DNA of 22,906 nt from UBA5336 sp039815055 (GTDB taxonomy: Bacteria > Pseudomonadota > Alphaproteobacteria > Caulobacterales > Hyphomonadaceae), in contig JBCCAA010000046.1 in assembly GCA_039815055.1 (NCBI GenBank), forward strand, positions 1 to 22,906, in the 5' to 3' direction. Made by a program: the position numbers and the translations under genes. Shown here in pieces: positions 7,416 through 14,554 of the stretch (positions within the stretch are counted from its first letter, which is position 1; the number at the start of each line of letters is the position of its first letter). The notes below the pieces were generated by a model that was not told the DNA's origin, made no database searches, and saw only the letters and a program-made list of their open reading frames with translations.

Positions 7416-8230
7416 CCCAGTTGTTTTGCGTCGTTGGCGATCCGATCAGCCATTCTCTTTCGCCGCTCATCCACAATGGGTGGCACCGCGATCTAGGTAT
7501 CAACGCGGAATATGCCGCCGCAGAAGTGCCTAAAGGCGATTTCGCAGAAGCCCTTGGCACATTTACGCGAGAGAATTTTTGCGGATTGAACGTCACGCTC
7601 CCCCACAAGGTCGCTGCGCTACAGGCGTCCACGAGCCACAGCCCGGATTGCGCAAGAATCGGCGCCGCCAACACGTTGATCCGAATAGAAACCAACCAAT
7701 GGCACGCCCACAACACAGATGTCAGTGGCTTCCGCGATGCCGTGACGGCCCGGTGGGGCGATATTCGCGGGGCGTCCGCGCTCATTATTGGCGCTGGCGG
7801 CGCGGCGAGGGGTGTTTGCGCTGCATTATCTGATCTCGGCGTGTCCATTTCGATCGCCAATCGCACCCGTGAGCGCGCGGAAGACTTGTGCCGGGACCTC
7901 GGCTTGGAGGGCCTCCGCGTTTTACCGCTCGATGCTGTGACAAGCGATAGTGTTGCCAGCAACCTGTTTGTGAATTGTCTGAGTGTTGGCCATGACGGCA
8001 CCCATCTCCAATTGCCGCAAGGCCATGGCCGCATGTTCTTTGACATTTCATACGGAAAAGCCGCTGCGCCGACGCTGAATCACGCCACCCGGCAAGGCTG
8101 GCAAACCGAAGATGGCCTGGCCATGCTCGTCGGACAAGCCGCAGATTCCTTTGAGCTTTGGCATGGTGTGGCGCCAGACCGCGCAAATGCCATGACCCGT
8201 TGCCGCGCGGCACTGGAGGCGATTTCGTGA
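7412..8230 (+). CDS. aroE: Shikimate dehydrogenase
   Basis: AroE reduces 3-dehydroshikimate to shikimate with NADPH, in the pathway to aromatic amino acids. It has 272 residues, standard for the family. The substrate-binding motif SHSLSP is at 13-18. NVTLPHK at 60-66 holds the catalytic Lys66, and the NTD motif with catalytic Asp103 is at 101-103. The NADP-binding glycine loop GAGGAA is at 127-132, followed by IANRTRERAEDL. The C-terminal DGLAMLVGQAADSFELWHG is also typical. It overlaps maf by four bases (ATGA) and coaE by four (GTGA), so the run is probably translated as a coupled operon. Confidence 0.97.
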   Translation: MTQLFCVVGDPISHSLSPLIHNGWHRDLGINAEYAAAEVPKGDFAEALGTFTRENFCGLNVTLPHKVAALQASTSHSPDCARIGAANTLIRIETNQWHAHNTDVSGFRDAVTARWGDIRGASALIIGAGGAARGVCAALSDLGVSISIANRTRERAEDLCRDLGLEGLRVLPLDAVTSDSVASNLFVNCLSVGHDGTHLQLPQGHGRMFFDISYGKAAAPTLNHATRQGWQTEDGLAMLVGQAADSFELWHGVAPDRANAMTRCRAALEAIS

Positions 8231-8838
8231 AGATTTTAGGCCTCACGGGCGGTATTGCCATGGGAAAAAGCGCCACGGCGGGTCTGTTCGCGGAAGCCGG
8301 CATTCCGGTCTATGACGCCGATGCGGCGGTTCACGCGCTCTATCAAGCCGGCGGGGCAGCGGTTGCGCCGGTGGAAGCGGCTTTTCCCGGTGTCACAGGC
8401 CAGGACGGCGCCATCGACCGCGCGAAACTACGCGCCTGTGTTGCGCAGGATGCTGACGCGCTCAAAACACTGGAGTCCGTCGTTCATCCCCTCGTCGGTG
8501 GCGTTCAAATGTCGGCGCTTCAAGCGGCTCAAGAGTCCGGTGCGCCATGCTTTGTTCTGGATGTCCCGCTTCTGTTTGAGACGGGCGGAAACGCGCGCTG
8601 CGACTACATTGCCACAGTGACCGTTGCGCCCGAAATCCAGCGAGAACGGGTCCTCGACCGCGCGACAATGACGGAAGCCGAATTTGAAGCCATTCTTGCC
8701 AAACAGATGCCCGATGCTGAAAAGCGTGCGCGCTCTGATTTCATCATCAATACCGGGTTCGGTTTCCAGTTTGCCCGCGATCAGGTCCGCGCCATAATTG
8801 ATCTGATGATTCGTTTGGGCGATGGAGAACAGGGATGA
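8227..8838 (+). CDS. coaE: Dephospho-CoA kinase
   Basis: CoaE phosphorylates the ribose 3' hydroxyl of dephospho-CoA, the last step of coenzyme A synthesis. I place the start at GTG 8227, overlapping the aroE stop, because it puts MKILGLTGGIAMGKS at the very N-terminus. A start at 8158 would add 23 residues unlike the family. The protein has 203 residues, with P-loop GGIAMGKS at 8-15, VYDADAAVH at 28-36 and DVPLLFETG at 112-120. The family form of the P-loop is usually GGIGSGKS, and here Ala-Met replaces Gly-Ser. Its stop overlaps the dnaQ start (ATGA). Confidence 0.96.
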   Translation: MKILGLTGGIAMGKSATAGLFAEAGIPVYDADAAVHALYQAGGAAVAPVEAAFPGVTGQDGAIDRAKLRACVAQDADALKTLESVVHPLVGGVQMSALQAAQESGAPCFVLDVPLLFETGGNARCDYIATVTVAPEIQRERVLDRATMTEAEFEAILAKQMPDAEKRARSDFIINTGFGFQFARDQVRAIIDLMIRLGDGEQG

Positions 8839-9542
8839 GCGAAGCAATCCGCGAAGTCGCATTCGACACAGAGACAACAGGACTGGAGCCCGAGAATGGC
8901 GACCGGATTGTCGAAGTTGGCGCGGTTGAACTGATCAATCATATCCCAACGGGCAAAAACCTCCGCATTTTGATCAATCCGGCCCGCGCGGTGTCTGAGG
9001 CCACAGTCCGGGTGACCGGCATTACCGATGATATGTTGGTAGATAAGCCGTTTTTCGAAGACCCAAGCGTCGTTGACCGCCTTGTAGAGTTTATCGGGCC
9101 GTCGAAAATCGTCGCGCACAATGCCAAGTTCGACCGCGGCTTTCTGAACATGGAGCTGCGCCGTTGTGGTCGCCAGCCGTATGAGGAAGAGCTTTGGGTC
9201 GACACGTTGGCCATTGCTCGCAAGCGGTTTCCGGGATCGCCCGCCAGTCTGGACGCCCTATGCCGACGGTTCAATGTGTCTCTGGAAAGCCGAACCTTGC
9301 ACGGTGCGCTTTTGGATGCCCAGCTATTGGCAACGGTGTATCTAGAATTGCTTGGAGGCCGCGCCCGGGCTTTTGAATTTGATGGGGCTCGGTCTGGCGA
9401 AGGCGCCAGTGAGCATTGTGGACCCGCGCGGCAACGAGAAAAACCCTTGCCAACACGCCTGACCCACGCGGAATCTGAACGCCACGCAGAGTTTGTGGAC
9501 ACGCTAGGCAATGAGCCAATCTGGCGTCAGAAGGTCGGATGA
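8835..9542 (+). CDS. dnaQ: DNA polymerase III epsilon subunit (3'-5' proofreading exonuclease)
   Basis: This 235-residue protein has all DEDDh exonuclease motifs. ExoI is FDTETTG with Asp11 and Glu13, ExoII is VAHNAKFDRGFLNMEL with Asp100, and ExoIII is HGALLDAQLLA with His156 and Asp161. The C-terminal tail after about residue 175, ending ESERHAEFVDTLGNEPIW, is the linker and clamp/alpha-binding region typical of alphaproteobacterial epsilon. A ribosome site (GGAG) lies before the ATG, which overlaps coaE by four bases. The ppsR-maf-aroE-coaE-dnaQ order is the one found beside the Caulobacter origin. In many relatives secB follows, but here the next gene is an Smr protein. Confidence 0.97.
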   Translation: MSEAIREVAFDTETTGLEPENGDRIVEVGAVELINHIPTGKNLRILINPARAVSEATVRVTGITDDMLVDKPFFEDPSVVDRLVEFIGPSKIVAHNAKFDRGFLNMELRRCGRQPYEEELWVDTLAIARKRFPGSPASLDALCRRFNVSLESRTLHGALLDAQLLATVYLELLGGRARAFEFDGARSGEGASEHCGPARQREKPLPTRLTHAESERHAEFVDTLGNEPIWRQKVG

Positions 9543-9589
9543 TAGCGCGCGCTCTTTAAATTCAGGGTCTACTGGCCTAATTCGAGCCC

Positions 9590-10102
9590 ATGTCGCATCG
9601 CAAACTCACTCCATCAGAGCAACGTGCCTGGTCTCGTGTGGCGCGCACTGCGCGTGCGTTGCCTGGGGCGACCATGCCGCCACCCGCGCCTGCATTAGAT
9701 CCCGCCACCAAACCCGAAAAAGCACCCAAAAGACGCGAAAACGAGCGTTCAGAGCCGAAAGAGACCTTCAGCACCGCCAAACTGGAGGATCGCTCCAATC
9801 ACCGCGAGGTACGGCGGGGACGGATGGAGGTCGATGGGCGCATCGACCTCCACGGCATGACCCAGGCCCAGGCCGACCGCGCTTTATCATCGTTTCTGAT
9901 TAGCCGCCGGGCAATCGGTGCAAAGTGCGTGCTTGTAATCACCGGCAAGGGCCGTGGAGGCGAAGGCGTGTTGCGGCGCAATTTCATCCACTGGTTGGAA
10001 ACGCCCGCAGCGCGGGGGGTGTTGTCTGGTTGGGCGCCTGCCCATGCGCGCCATGGGGGATCTGGCGCATTTTATGTCTACCTGCGTCGCCTTAAATCTT
10101 GA
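9590..10102 (+). CDS. Smr-domain protein (MutS2-type endonuclease domain)
   Basis: This is a 170-residue protein. The N-terminal ~75 residues begin MSHRKLTPSEQRAWSRVARTAR and then become Pro/Lys/Glu-rich and probably disordered. The C-terminal Smr domain has IDLHGMTQAQA (DLHG 86-89), VLVITGKG (114-121) and GVLRRNFIHWL. Small Smr proteins are nucleic-acid-binding or nicking proteins, and the cellular role of this alphaproteobacterial single-domain type is not established. It lies 47 bp after dnaQ. Its 3' end overlaps the convergent ABC permease gene by 11 bases. In related genomes this gene usually follows mltA, which is not present here. Confidence 0.88.
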   Translation: MSHRKLTPSEQRAWSRVARTARALPGATMPPPAPALDPATKPEKAPKRRENERSEPKETFSTAKLEDRSNHREVRRGRMEVDGRIDLHGMTQAQADRALSSFLISRRAIGAKCVLVITGKGRGGEGVLRRNFIHWLETPAARGVLSGWAPAHARHGGSGAFYVYLRRLKS

Positions 10103-11357
10103 CACTTAGGCCATCTGCCAGCGAGCGTTTCAGGGCCAACCACGCCGGAAGAATTCCGGTCACTGCCGCTGCGCCGGTCACCGCCGCCAGAACCTGAATG
10201 TCCAACAGTCCGGCGCTCACGCCTGCGAGGACAAGCCCATATAGCTCTGTCAGAACCGGGCCACCCACCCAAAGCCCAATATTGACCACGGCGATCCCTA
10301 TCAGCGCGCCAAGGGCACCCAAAAGTGCAGATTCCAAAACGAGAAGCAGGAAAATATGGCTGGGCTGTGCGCCAATAGACCGAAGCACGGACATCTCGCG
10401 GCGACGCTCGTTCAAGCTCGTCAGAATACTGGTAAGGATCGAGATCAATCCGACCCCGACCACGAACAATGACACCGCGATCAGCGCGCGTTCGGCGGCG
10501 CTGGTCAGGTCCCAAAGCTGTGACAGGGCCACGCCGGGAATGATCGCCATGATCGCTTCGCCGCGATGGGTGTCCATGGCGCGCTTGGTTGAAAGAATGC
10601 TGCCGCGCCGTTCCAGGCCGACGAGTACCGCGGTCACGGTTTTTGGCGTGAGATCAAACCCGCGGATCATCTCCTCGGAGATCGTGCTGGAGAGAGGGTT
10701 TCGCGTGCCCGTTTCCCAGCCGACATGGATTGCGGTGATGGCTTCCAACGACACGTGGAGCGTTCGGTCGACAGGTGTTCCGGTGCGCTCAAGGACGCCA
10801 ACGACCCGAAACGGGCGATCATCATGCTGCTGAAGCCCGGCGCGGCCAAGCCCGTGGTTCAGAACGAGCGGTGCGCCGAGTTCGTATTCCAGATCGCGCG
10901 CCACATCCGCGCCAATCACAGCGTCAAACAGATCGTCGAACAGAGCTCCTTCAGTGAGTGCAAGCTCTCGCCCGCCCGCATATTTGTAGCGGTCGAAATA
11001 TTCCTTTGTCGTGCCCAGAACGCGGAAGCCGCGGTGGCTATCACCAAGCGACAGGGGCACTGTCCAGGCCACATCATCGCGTTCACCGATCCATTGATAT
11101 GTTGGCCAGGATACTTCGGCGGTGGCATCCCCCATGCGGAAAACCGAGTAAAGCAGTAGGTTGAGCTGCCCGGTGCGGGCGCCAACTATAAGATCTGTCC
11201 CGGAAATTGTGGCGTTGAACCCGGCGCGCGCACCCTGTCGGGTTTTCTCGACACCCAGAAACAGCCCGACGGCCAGTGCAATGGCCAGCACAGTCAACAG
11301 GGCGGACCCTTTGCGCGACCACAGGCTCTTTCCAGCGAGGGCGAGGATCGGTCCCAT
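10092..11357 (-). CDS. FtsX/MacB-type ABC transporter permease
   Basis: This is a 421-residue membrane protein with the MacB/LolC/FtsX layout. It has one N-terminal membrane helix (about 18-36, LLTVLAIALAVGLFLGV), a large periplasmic domain (about 40-280) and three C-terminal helices (about 283-307, 326-356 and 383-410). The conserved LNERRREMSVLRSIGAQPSHIF loop after the second helix contacts the ATPase. Its start overlaps the ATPase stop by one base (TGATG), so the two form a coupled pair. The genes upstream link it to a DUF2796 His-rich lipoprotein. This recalls the Vibrio ZrgABC zinc system, in which permease and ATPase accompany a DUF2796 protein. The substrate, and whether it imports metal or moves lipoprotein or ligand, is inferred from context. 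Confidence 0.9.
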   Translation of the reverse strand: MGPILALAGKSLWSRKGSALLTVLAIALAVGLFLGVEKTRQGARAGFNATISGTDLIVGARTGQLNLLLYSVFRMGDATAEVSWPTYQWIGERDDVAWTVPLSLGDSHRGFRVLGTTKEYFDRYKYAGGRELALTEGALFDDLFDAVIGADVARDLEYELGAPLVLNHGLGRAGLQQHDDRPFRVVGVLERTGTPVDRTLHVSLEAITAIHVGWETGTRNPLSSTISEEMIRGFDLTPKTVTAVLVGLERRGSILSTKRAMDTHRGEAIMAIIPGVALSQLWDLTSAAERALIAVSLFVVGVGLISILTSILTSLNERRREMSVLRSIGAQPSHIFLLLVLESALLGALGALIGIAVVNIGLWVGGPVLTELYGLVLAGVSAGLLDIQVLAAVTGAAAVTGILPAWLALKRSLADGLSVKI

Positions 11358-12070
11358 CAGAAGGTGGGCTCCAGAGTTGCCGCGCTGGCGGTGTTGATGT
11401 CGTGCAGATCGATAGCGCGGTCGAACCGGCTTGCGAGCGCCGCGTCATGACTGACAAAGATCAAACTGGCCTGGTGGCGGGCGATTTCTGCGGACAGAAG
11501 ATCAATGAAGCGATCGCGACTATCGCTGTCGAGCGCCGAGGTGGGTTCATCGCAAATGACCAGTTCCGGGCGCCCGATCAGGGCTCTGGCAGCCGCGACG
11601 CGCTGTTGCTGTCCGACCGATAGGTTTCGCGCTTGTCGAGAAAGGAGGTCTCGACCTTCAAGGCCGAGCGCAGACAGCAGACGATGGGTCTCATCAGCGA
11701 GCGAGCCGTCCAACTGGGTTTTACGACGCTTTGAAAATTGAACCGGTAGCGCGACATTCTCGGCCACGCTGAGATATGGCACGAGATTAAACAGCTGGAA
11801 CACAACGCCCATATGGTCGGCGCGAAAACCGTCACGCGCCCCGCCGGAAAGCCCCGACAGATCCTGGCCAAGCACCTGAATGTCGCCGGACGTTGGTGTC
11901 AAAACACCGGCAATCAGGCCGAGAAGCGTCGATTTTCCAGAACCAGACGGCCCGCGCAGAAACACGTGCTCGCCCCGGTCCACGCCAAACGCATCGATCT
12001 TCAGAAGCGGCGGCTGGCGTTTGTCCCAGGCAAATTCAACGTCGGTCAGGCTAACGGTTTTAGGGGCCAT
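11357..12070 (-). CDS. ABC transporter ATP-binding protein (MacB/LolD type)
   Basis: This 237-residue nucleotide-binding subunit has Walker A GPSGSGKS at 40-47, the Q-loop in VVFQLFNLVPYLSVAEN (Gln92), the signature LSVGQQQR at 150-157, Walker B LVICDEP at 170-176, the D-loop SALD and the switch His208 in FVSHD. The Q-loop sequence is of the LolD/MacB class, matching the FtsX-type permease that follows with a one-base overlap. It starts 27 bases after the DUF2796 lipoprotein gene, so all three are probably one transcript from the promoter at about 12815-12942. Confidence 0.94.
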   Translation of the reverse strand: MAPKTVSLTDVEFAWDKRQPPLLKIDAFGVDRGEHVFLRGPSGSGKSTLLGLIAGVLTPTSGDIQVLGQDLSGLSGGARDGFRADHMGVVFQLFNLVPYLSVAENVALPVQFSKRRKTQLDGSLADETHRLLSALGLEGRDLLSRQARNLSVGQQQRVAAARALIGRPELVICDEPTSALDSDSRDRFIDLLSAEIARHQASLIFVSHDAALASRFDRAIDLHDINTASAATLEPTF

Positions 12071-12097
12071 GGGCGCTTCTGGACTTTCAAGCCGACT

Positions 12098-12814
12098 TTA
12101 CGGCCAGGTGAGCGAGCGGGTGTCGCGATCAAGCTCCACTCCGGTCTGGTCGACCCCGTCCAATACCGCCAGCTCCACCGTCTCAAGGGCTTCGAACGTC
12201 TCAAACGCCGTGAGTGTGATCTCATCCAGGTCCCCCGGTGAGGCGCACGTGAATATGTAGGTCGCATCGGCCGAACCGTGATCGCCAGCGTAGCGGAACA
12301 ACACGTCGCTACCGGTGAAGACACAACCGGCCTGGCTATTCAAATCCACAATTGCAGATGCGTTCAGCAGGTCGCCGCGCAACAGTTCGCGAGCCGCCAA
12401 TTCATCCGGCGTATCCGGTTCAGCTTCGCGTCCACCGAGGCTGGCCAAGGGCGCATTGAACGACACCGTCAATTCTGCGCCATCCAGCACCAGCGCCCCG
12501 TCGGCGGCGCCGTGGACATGGGCTTCGCCTACGAACTCTTCACCGTGGTCATCGCCATGGTCATCCTCAGGGTGGTCGTGATGATCTTCGTCATCGGCGT
12601 GATCATGCTCGTCGCTGAGGTCCTCAACCGGTTCTGCATCTGTGATGACAGGATCTGCGGTTTCGGCCAGGCCTTCCGCCTCGATTGAAACCGGATCGGC
12701 GACGGGCGGTGGAGGTGCAGGTTCAGTCGGCTGGCTAGGCGGTTCCGCTGGCCCGCCGCAAGCTGCGAGCGCAAGCGTGAAAAGTGAGGTTGAAACGAGA
12801 TGAAGGCGGGACAT
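12098..12814 (-). CDS. His-rich DUF2796 (ZrgA-like) lipoprotein, probable zinc-binding
   Basis: This 238-residue lipoprotein has a signal peptide with lipobox LAAC (lipidated Cys19), then a Pro/Glu-rich linker (20-65) and a His/Asp cluster (about 70-101) with roughly a dozen His. The DUF2796 domain begins with GEAHVHGAADGALVLDGAELTVSFNAPL and includes two Cys (164 and 190) in the AGCVFTG...YIFTCASP region. DUF2796 proteins such as Vibrio ZrgA are periplasmic zinc-binding parts of an ABC-linked zinc uptake system. A strong AAGGAA ribosome site lies seven bases before the ATG. Placing the His cluster between lipid anchor and domain suggests a metal-capturing arm. Zinc as ligand is inferred from composition and neighbours. 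Confidence 0.85.
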   Translation of the reverse strand: MSRLHLVSTSLFTLALAACGGPAEPPSQPTEPAPPPPVADPVSIEAEGLAETADPVITDAEPVEDLSDEHDHADDEDHHDHPEDDHGDDHGEEFVGEAHVHGAADGALVLDGAELTVSFNAPLASLGGREAEPDTPDELAARELLRGDLLNASAIVDLNSQAGCVFTGSDVLFRYAGDHGSADATYIFTCASPGDLDEITLTAFETFEALETVELAVLDGVDQTGVELDRDTRSLTWP

Positions 12815-12871
12815 CGAGGGATTCCTTTTTACGCGTCAAATAACAGCAAATCCGCTTTGCCAAGTCGAGGA

Positions 12872-12884
12872 TGATATATTATCA
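12872..12884. promoter_or_regulatory. AT-rich inverted repeat, candidate metal-responsive (Zur-type) operator
   Basis: TGATA-TAT-TATCA is a perfect 5-bp inverted repeat with a 3-base centre, in otherwise GC-rich DNA. Its midpoint (12878) falls in the exact centre of the 128-bp gap between the divergent DUF2796 lipoprotein and ZIP genes, so one dimer could control both promoters. Zur boxes are AT-rich palindromes of similar kind, but this is not an exact match to a consensus I can quote. The TATATT/TATTAT sequences could also serve as -10 elements. Confidence 0.5.
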
Positions 12885-12942
12885 CACCGGCCTCGTTCTC
12901 AAGTGAAACCGTATCCGGCTTTCGCGCGGAAGGACCGCGACC

Positions 12943-13758
12943 ATGGCGCTGCCGCTACCCGTACTTTTTGGCCTGATTGCGGCAGCAGTGACCGCATTGG
13001 GGCTAATGTGCGTGGCGTTTCGCGCAGCGTGGACGGCCCGCCATGCGGATCTGTTCGCGATTGCCGCCGGCGGCATGTTGATCACGCTGGCCTTTCTGCA
13101 CCTGGCGCCAGAGGCATTCATGCGCACGTCGTCGGCCCCGGTCTGGATGTTGACGGGGTTTCTGGCCGGTCTGGTTCTGCATCAGGGCGCTCGGTGGGTG
13201 ACGGGATTTGAGCCGAGCAGAGGGGAGCAGGGGCTTGCCCTGGCGATCGTGCCTTTGGCCGCGATCGGAATTCACAGCCTGATTGACGGTGTTGTCTACG
13301 CCATCAGCTTTGAATCCAGCTTCGAATCTGGCCTTGCCACGTCACTTTCCCTGATACTCCATGAGTTTCCGGAAGGAATTGTCGCATTCATGATCGTTCG
13401 CGGCGTGGGCGGGTCGGTGAGAACATCCTTGCTTCTGGCAATTCTTGTGGCTGCCGTCACAACACCGCTTGGCGCGATCTTGGCGGGGCCGGTGCTGACG
13501 ACCCTCGGCGATGCGGCGATTGGCGCGCTGTTCGCCCTATCCACAGGGTTGCTTGTGTTCGTTGCAACGGGCCCGCTGCTCGCGCCGCTGCGACATGAAA
13601 CGGCCATTCGCGGCGGCGGTGCGCTGGGCGCCGGCGTGGGGCTGGCCCTTGCCTTAAGTTTCAGCCCGTTACATGTCCACGGTGTCGACGATGATGGACA
13701 CCACCATGACCATGACGGACATGATCACCATGCAAAGCTCCCCCGACTGGGCCATTAA
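12943..13758 (+). CDS. ZIP-family metal transporter with His-rich C-terminal tail
   Basis: This 271-residue polytopic inner-membrane protein has about eight hydrophobic helices. The ZIP metal-site motifs are visible: HSLIDG at 111-116 in TM4 and HEFPEG at 140-145 in TM5, plus an earlier FLHLAPEA (His53). The C-terminal tail after about 244 is rich in His/Asp (HVHGVDDDGHHHDHDGHDHH), which can bind metal. ZIP proteins import divalent cations, mainly Zn2+, into the cytosol. AAGGA precedes the ATG. It is divergent from the DUF2796-ABC operon and shares a central palindromic site with it. The end overlaps the start of the HupE/UreJ-like gene, so the two are probably co-transcribed. Confidence 0.88.
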   Translation: MALPLPVLFGLIAAAVTALGLMCVAFRAAWTARHADLFAIAAGGMLITLAFLHLAPEAFMRTSSAPVWMLTGFLAGLVLHQGARWVTGFEPSRGEQGLALAIVPLAAIGIHSLIDGVVYAISFESSFESGLATSLSLILHEFPEGIVAFMIVRGVGGSVRTSLLLAILVAAVTTPLGAILAGPVLTTLGDAAIGALFALSTGLLVFVATGPLLAPLRHETAIRGGGALGAGVGLALALSFSPLHVHGVDDDGHHHDHDGHDHHAKLPRLGH

Positions 13759-14551
13759 GAAGGCCCTTCTGGCGATTTTGGCGGTTTTTACACTGGCGAT
13801 TTGTTTTGCGGGTGTCGCCGCCGCGCATCCCGAGGACGAGTTCTGTCTGCCGGGTGGTGAAATCGATCCGGCATTGTGCCGAGCGCTTCAGGAAATTGAT
13901 CGCGCTGGGCCTGTCATCCGCACGACACCAGATGGCACCGTCTTGCCGGAGCTGGACCTCGATCGGCCTTGGCAGGACACCCTGGGTCTTTATGTGAAAA
14001 TTGGTGTTGATCACATCTTGCCCGGTGGGACCGATCATATCCTGTTTGTGTTGGCGCTTGTGTTGTCGACGCGGCGGTTGAAGTCGCTGGCGCTTCAGAT
14101 TTCAGCGTTCACCCTCGCCCATACGTTGACCCTTGGCCTGGCTGCGACAGGGGTGATTTCGCCGGCCGCCAGCGTGGTGGAACCGCTCATCGCGCTGACC
14201 ATCGCTTTGGTGGCGATAGAGGTGATCTTCTTCAAGGAGCCGCCGAGATGGCGCCTTCCGGTCGTTGTTCTTTTCGGGTTGATTCACGGCATGGGCTTTG
14301 CCGGATTCTTCTCAAGCCTTGGGCTGCCGCAGGGCCAGTTCCTGTCAGCGCTGGCTGGCTTCAATATTGGCGTTGAAATCGGCCAGCTGGTGGTCGCGGC
14401 TGTAGCCGGCGTCGTTCTGTGGTTTGCGCGCAAAGCGCTTTCAGGCGTGGAGCGCGAAGCATACTTTCGGCCCGGCATCATTATTCCAGCATCTCTGGGT
14501 GTGTCAGCGATTGGTGCGCTCTGGTTTGTTGAGCGCGTAGCCGGGGTCTGA
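13730..14551 (+). CDS. HupE/UreJ-like membrane protein (putative metal permease)
   Basis: From ATG 13730 this is a 273-residue protein with an N-terminal signal peptide (IKKALLAILAVFTLAICFAGVAAA) and a short mature N-terminus, HPEDEFCLPGGEIDPALC, which has a His and two Cys. Six to seven membrane helices of the HupE_UreJ_2 type follow. Conserved blocks are KIGVDHILPGGTDHILFVLALV, FTLAHTLTLG, GLIHGMGFAGFFSSLG and GFNIGVEIGQL. HupE/UreJ proteins are linked to nickel or cobalt transport for hydrogenase and urease, but neither enzyme is encoded here. The context suggests a role with zinc instead. The frame is open upstream to 13673, but those residues (Thr/Met-rich) are only an out-of-frame reading of the ZIP His tail, so I prefer the later ATG. 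Its stop is three bases from the convergent rpoH stop. Confidence 0.85.
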   Translation: MQSSPDWAIKKALLAILAVFTLAICFAGVAAAHPEDEFCLPGGEIDPALCRALQEIDRAGPVIRTTPDGTVLPELDLDRPWQDTLGLYVKIGVDHILPGGTDHILFVLALVLSTRRLKSLALQISAFTLAHTLTLGLAATGVISPAASVVEPLIALTIALVAIEVIFFKEPPRWRLPVVVLFGLIHGMGFAGFFSSLGLPQGQFLSALAGFNIGVEIGQLVVAAVAGVVLWFARKALSGVEREAYFRPGIIIPASLGVSAIGALWFVERVAGV

Positions 14552-14554
14552 TGT

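Noticed and set aside
9511..9903. 130-residue open frame overlapping dnaQ end and Smr start
   Set aside because: It is out of frame with both, and the Smr frame has clear domain motifs.
13679..13735. Tandem repeat array in the CAC/CAT/GAC-rich stretch
   Set aside because: It is the codon repetition of the ZIP His/Asp tail, not a separate DNA repeat.
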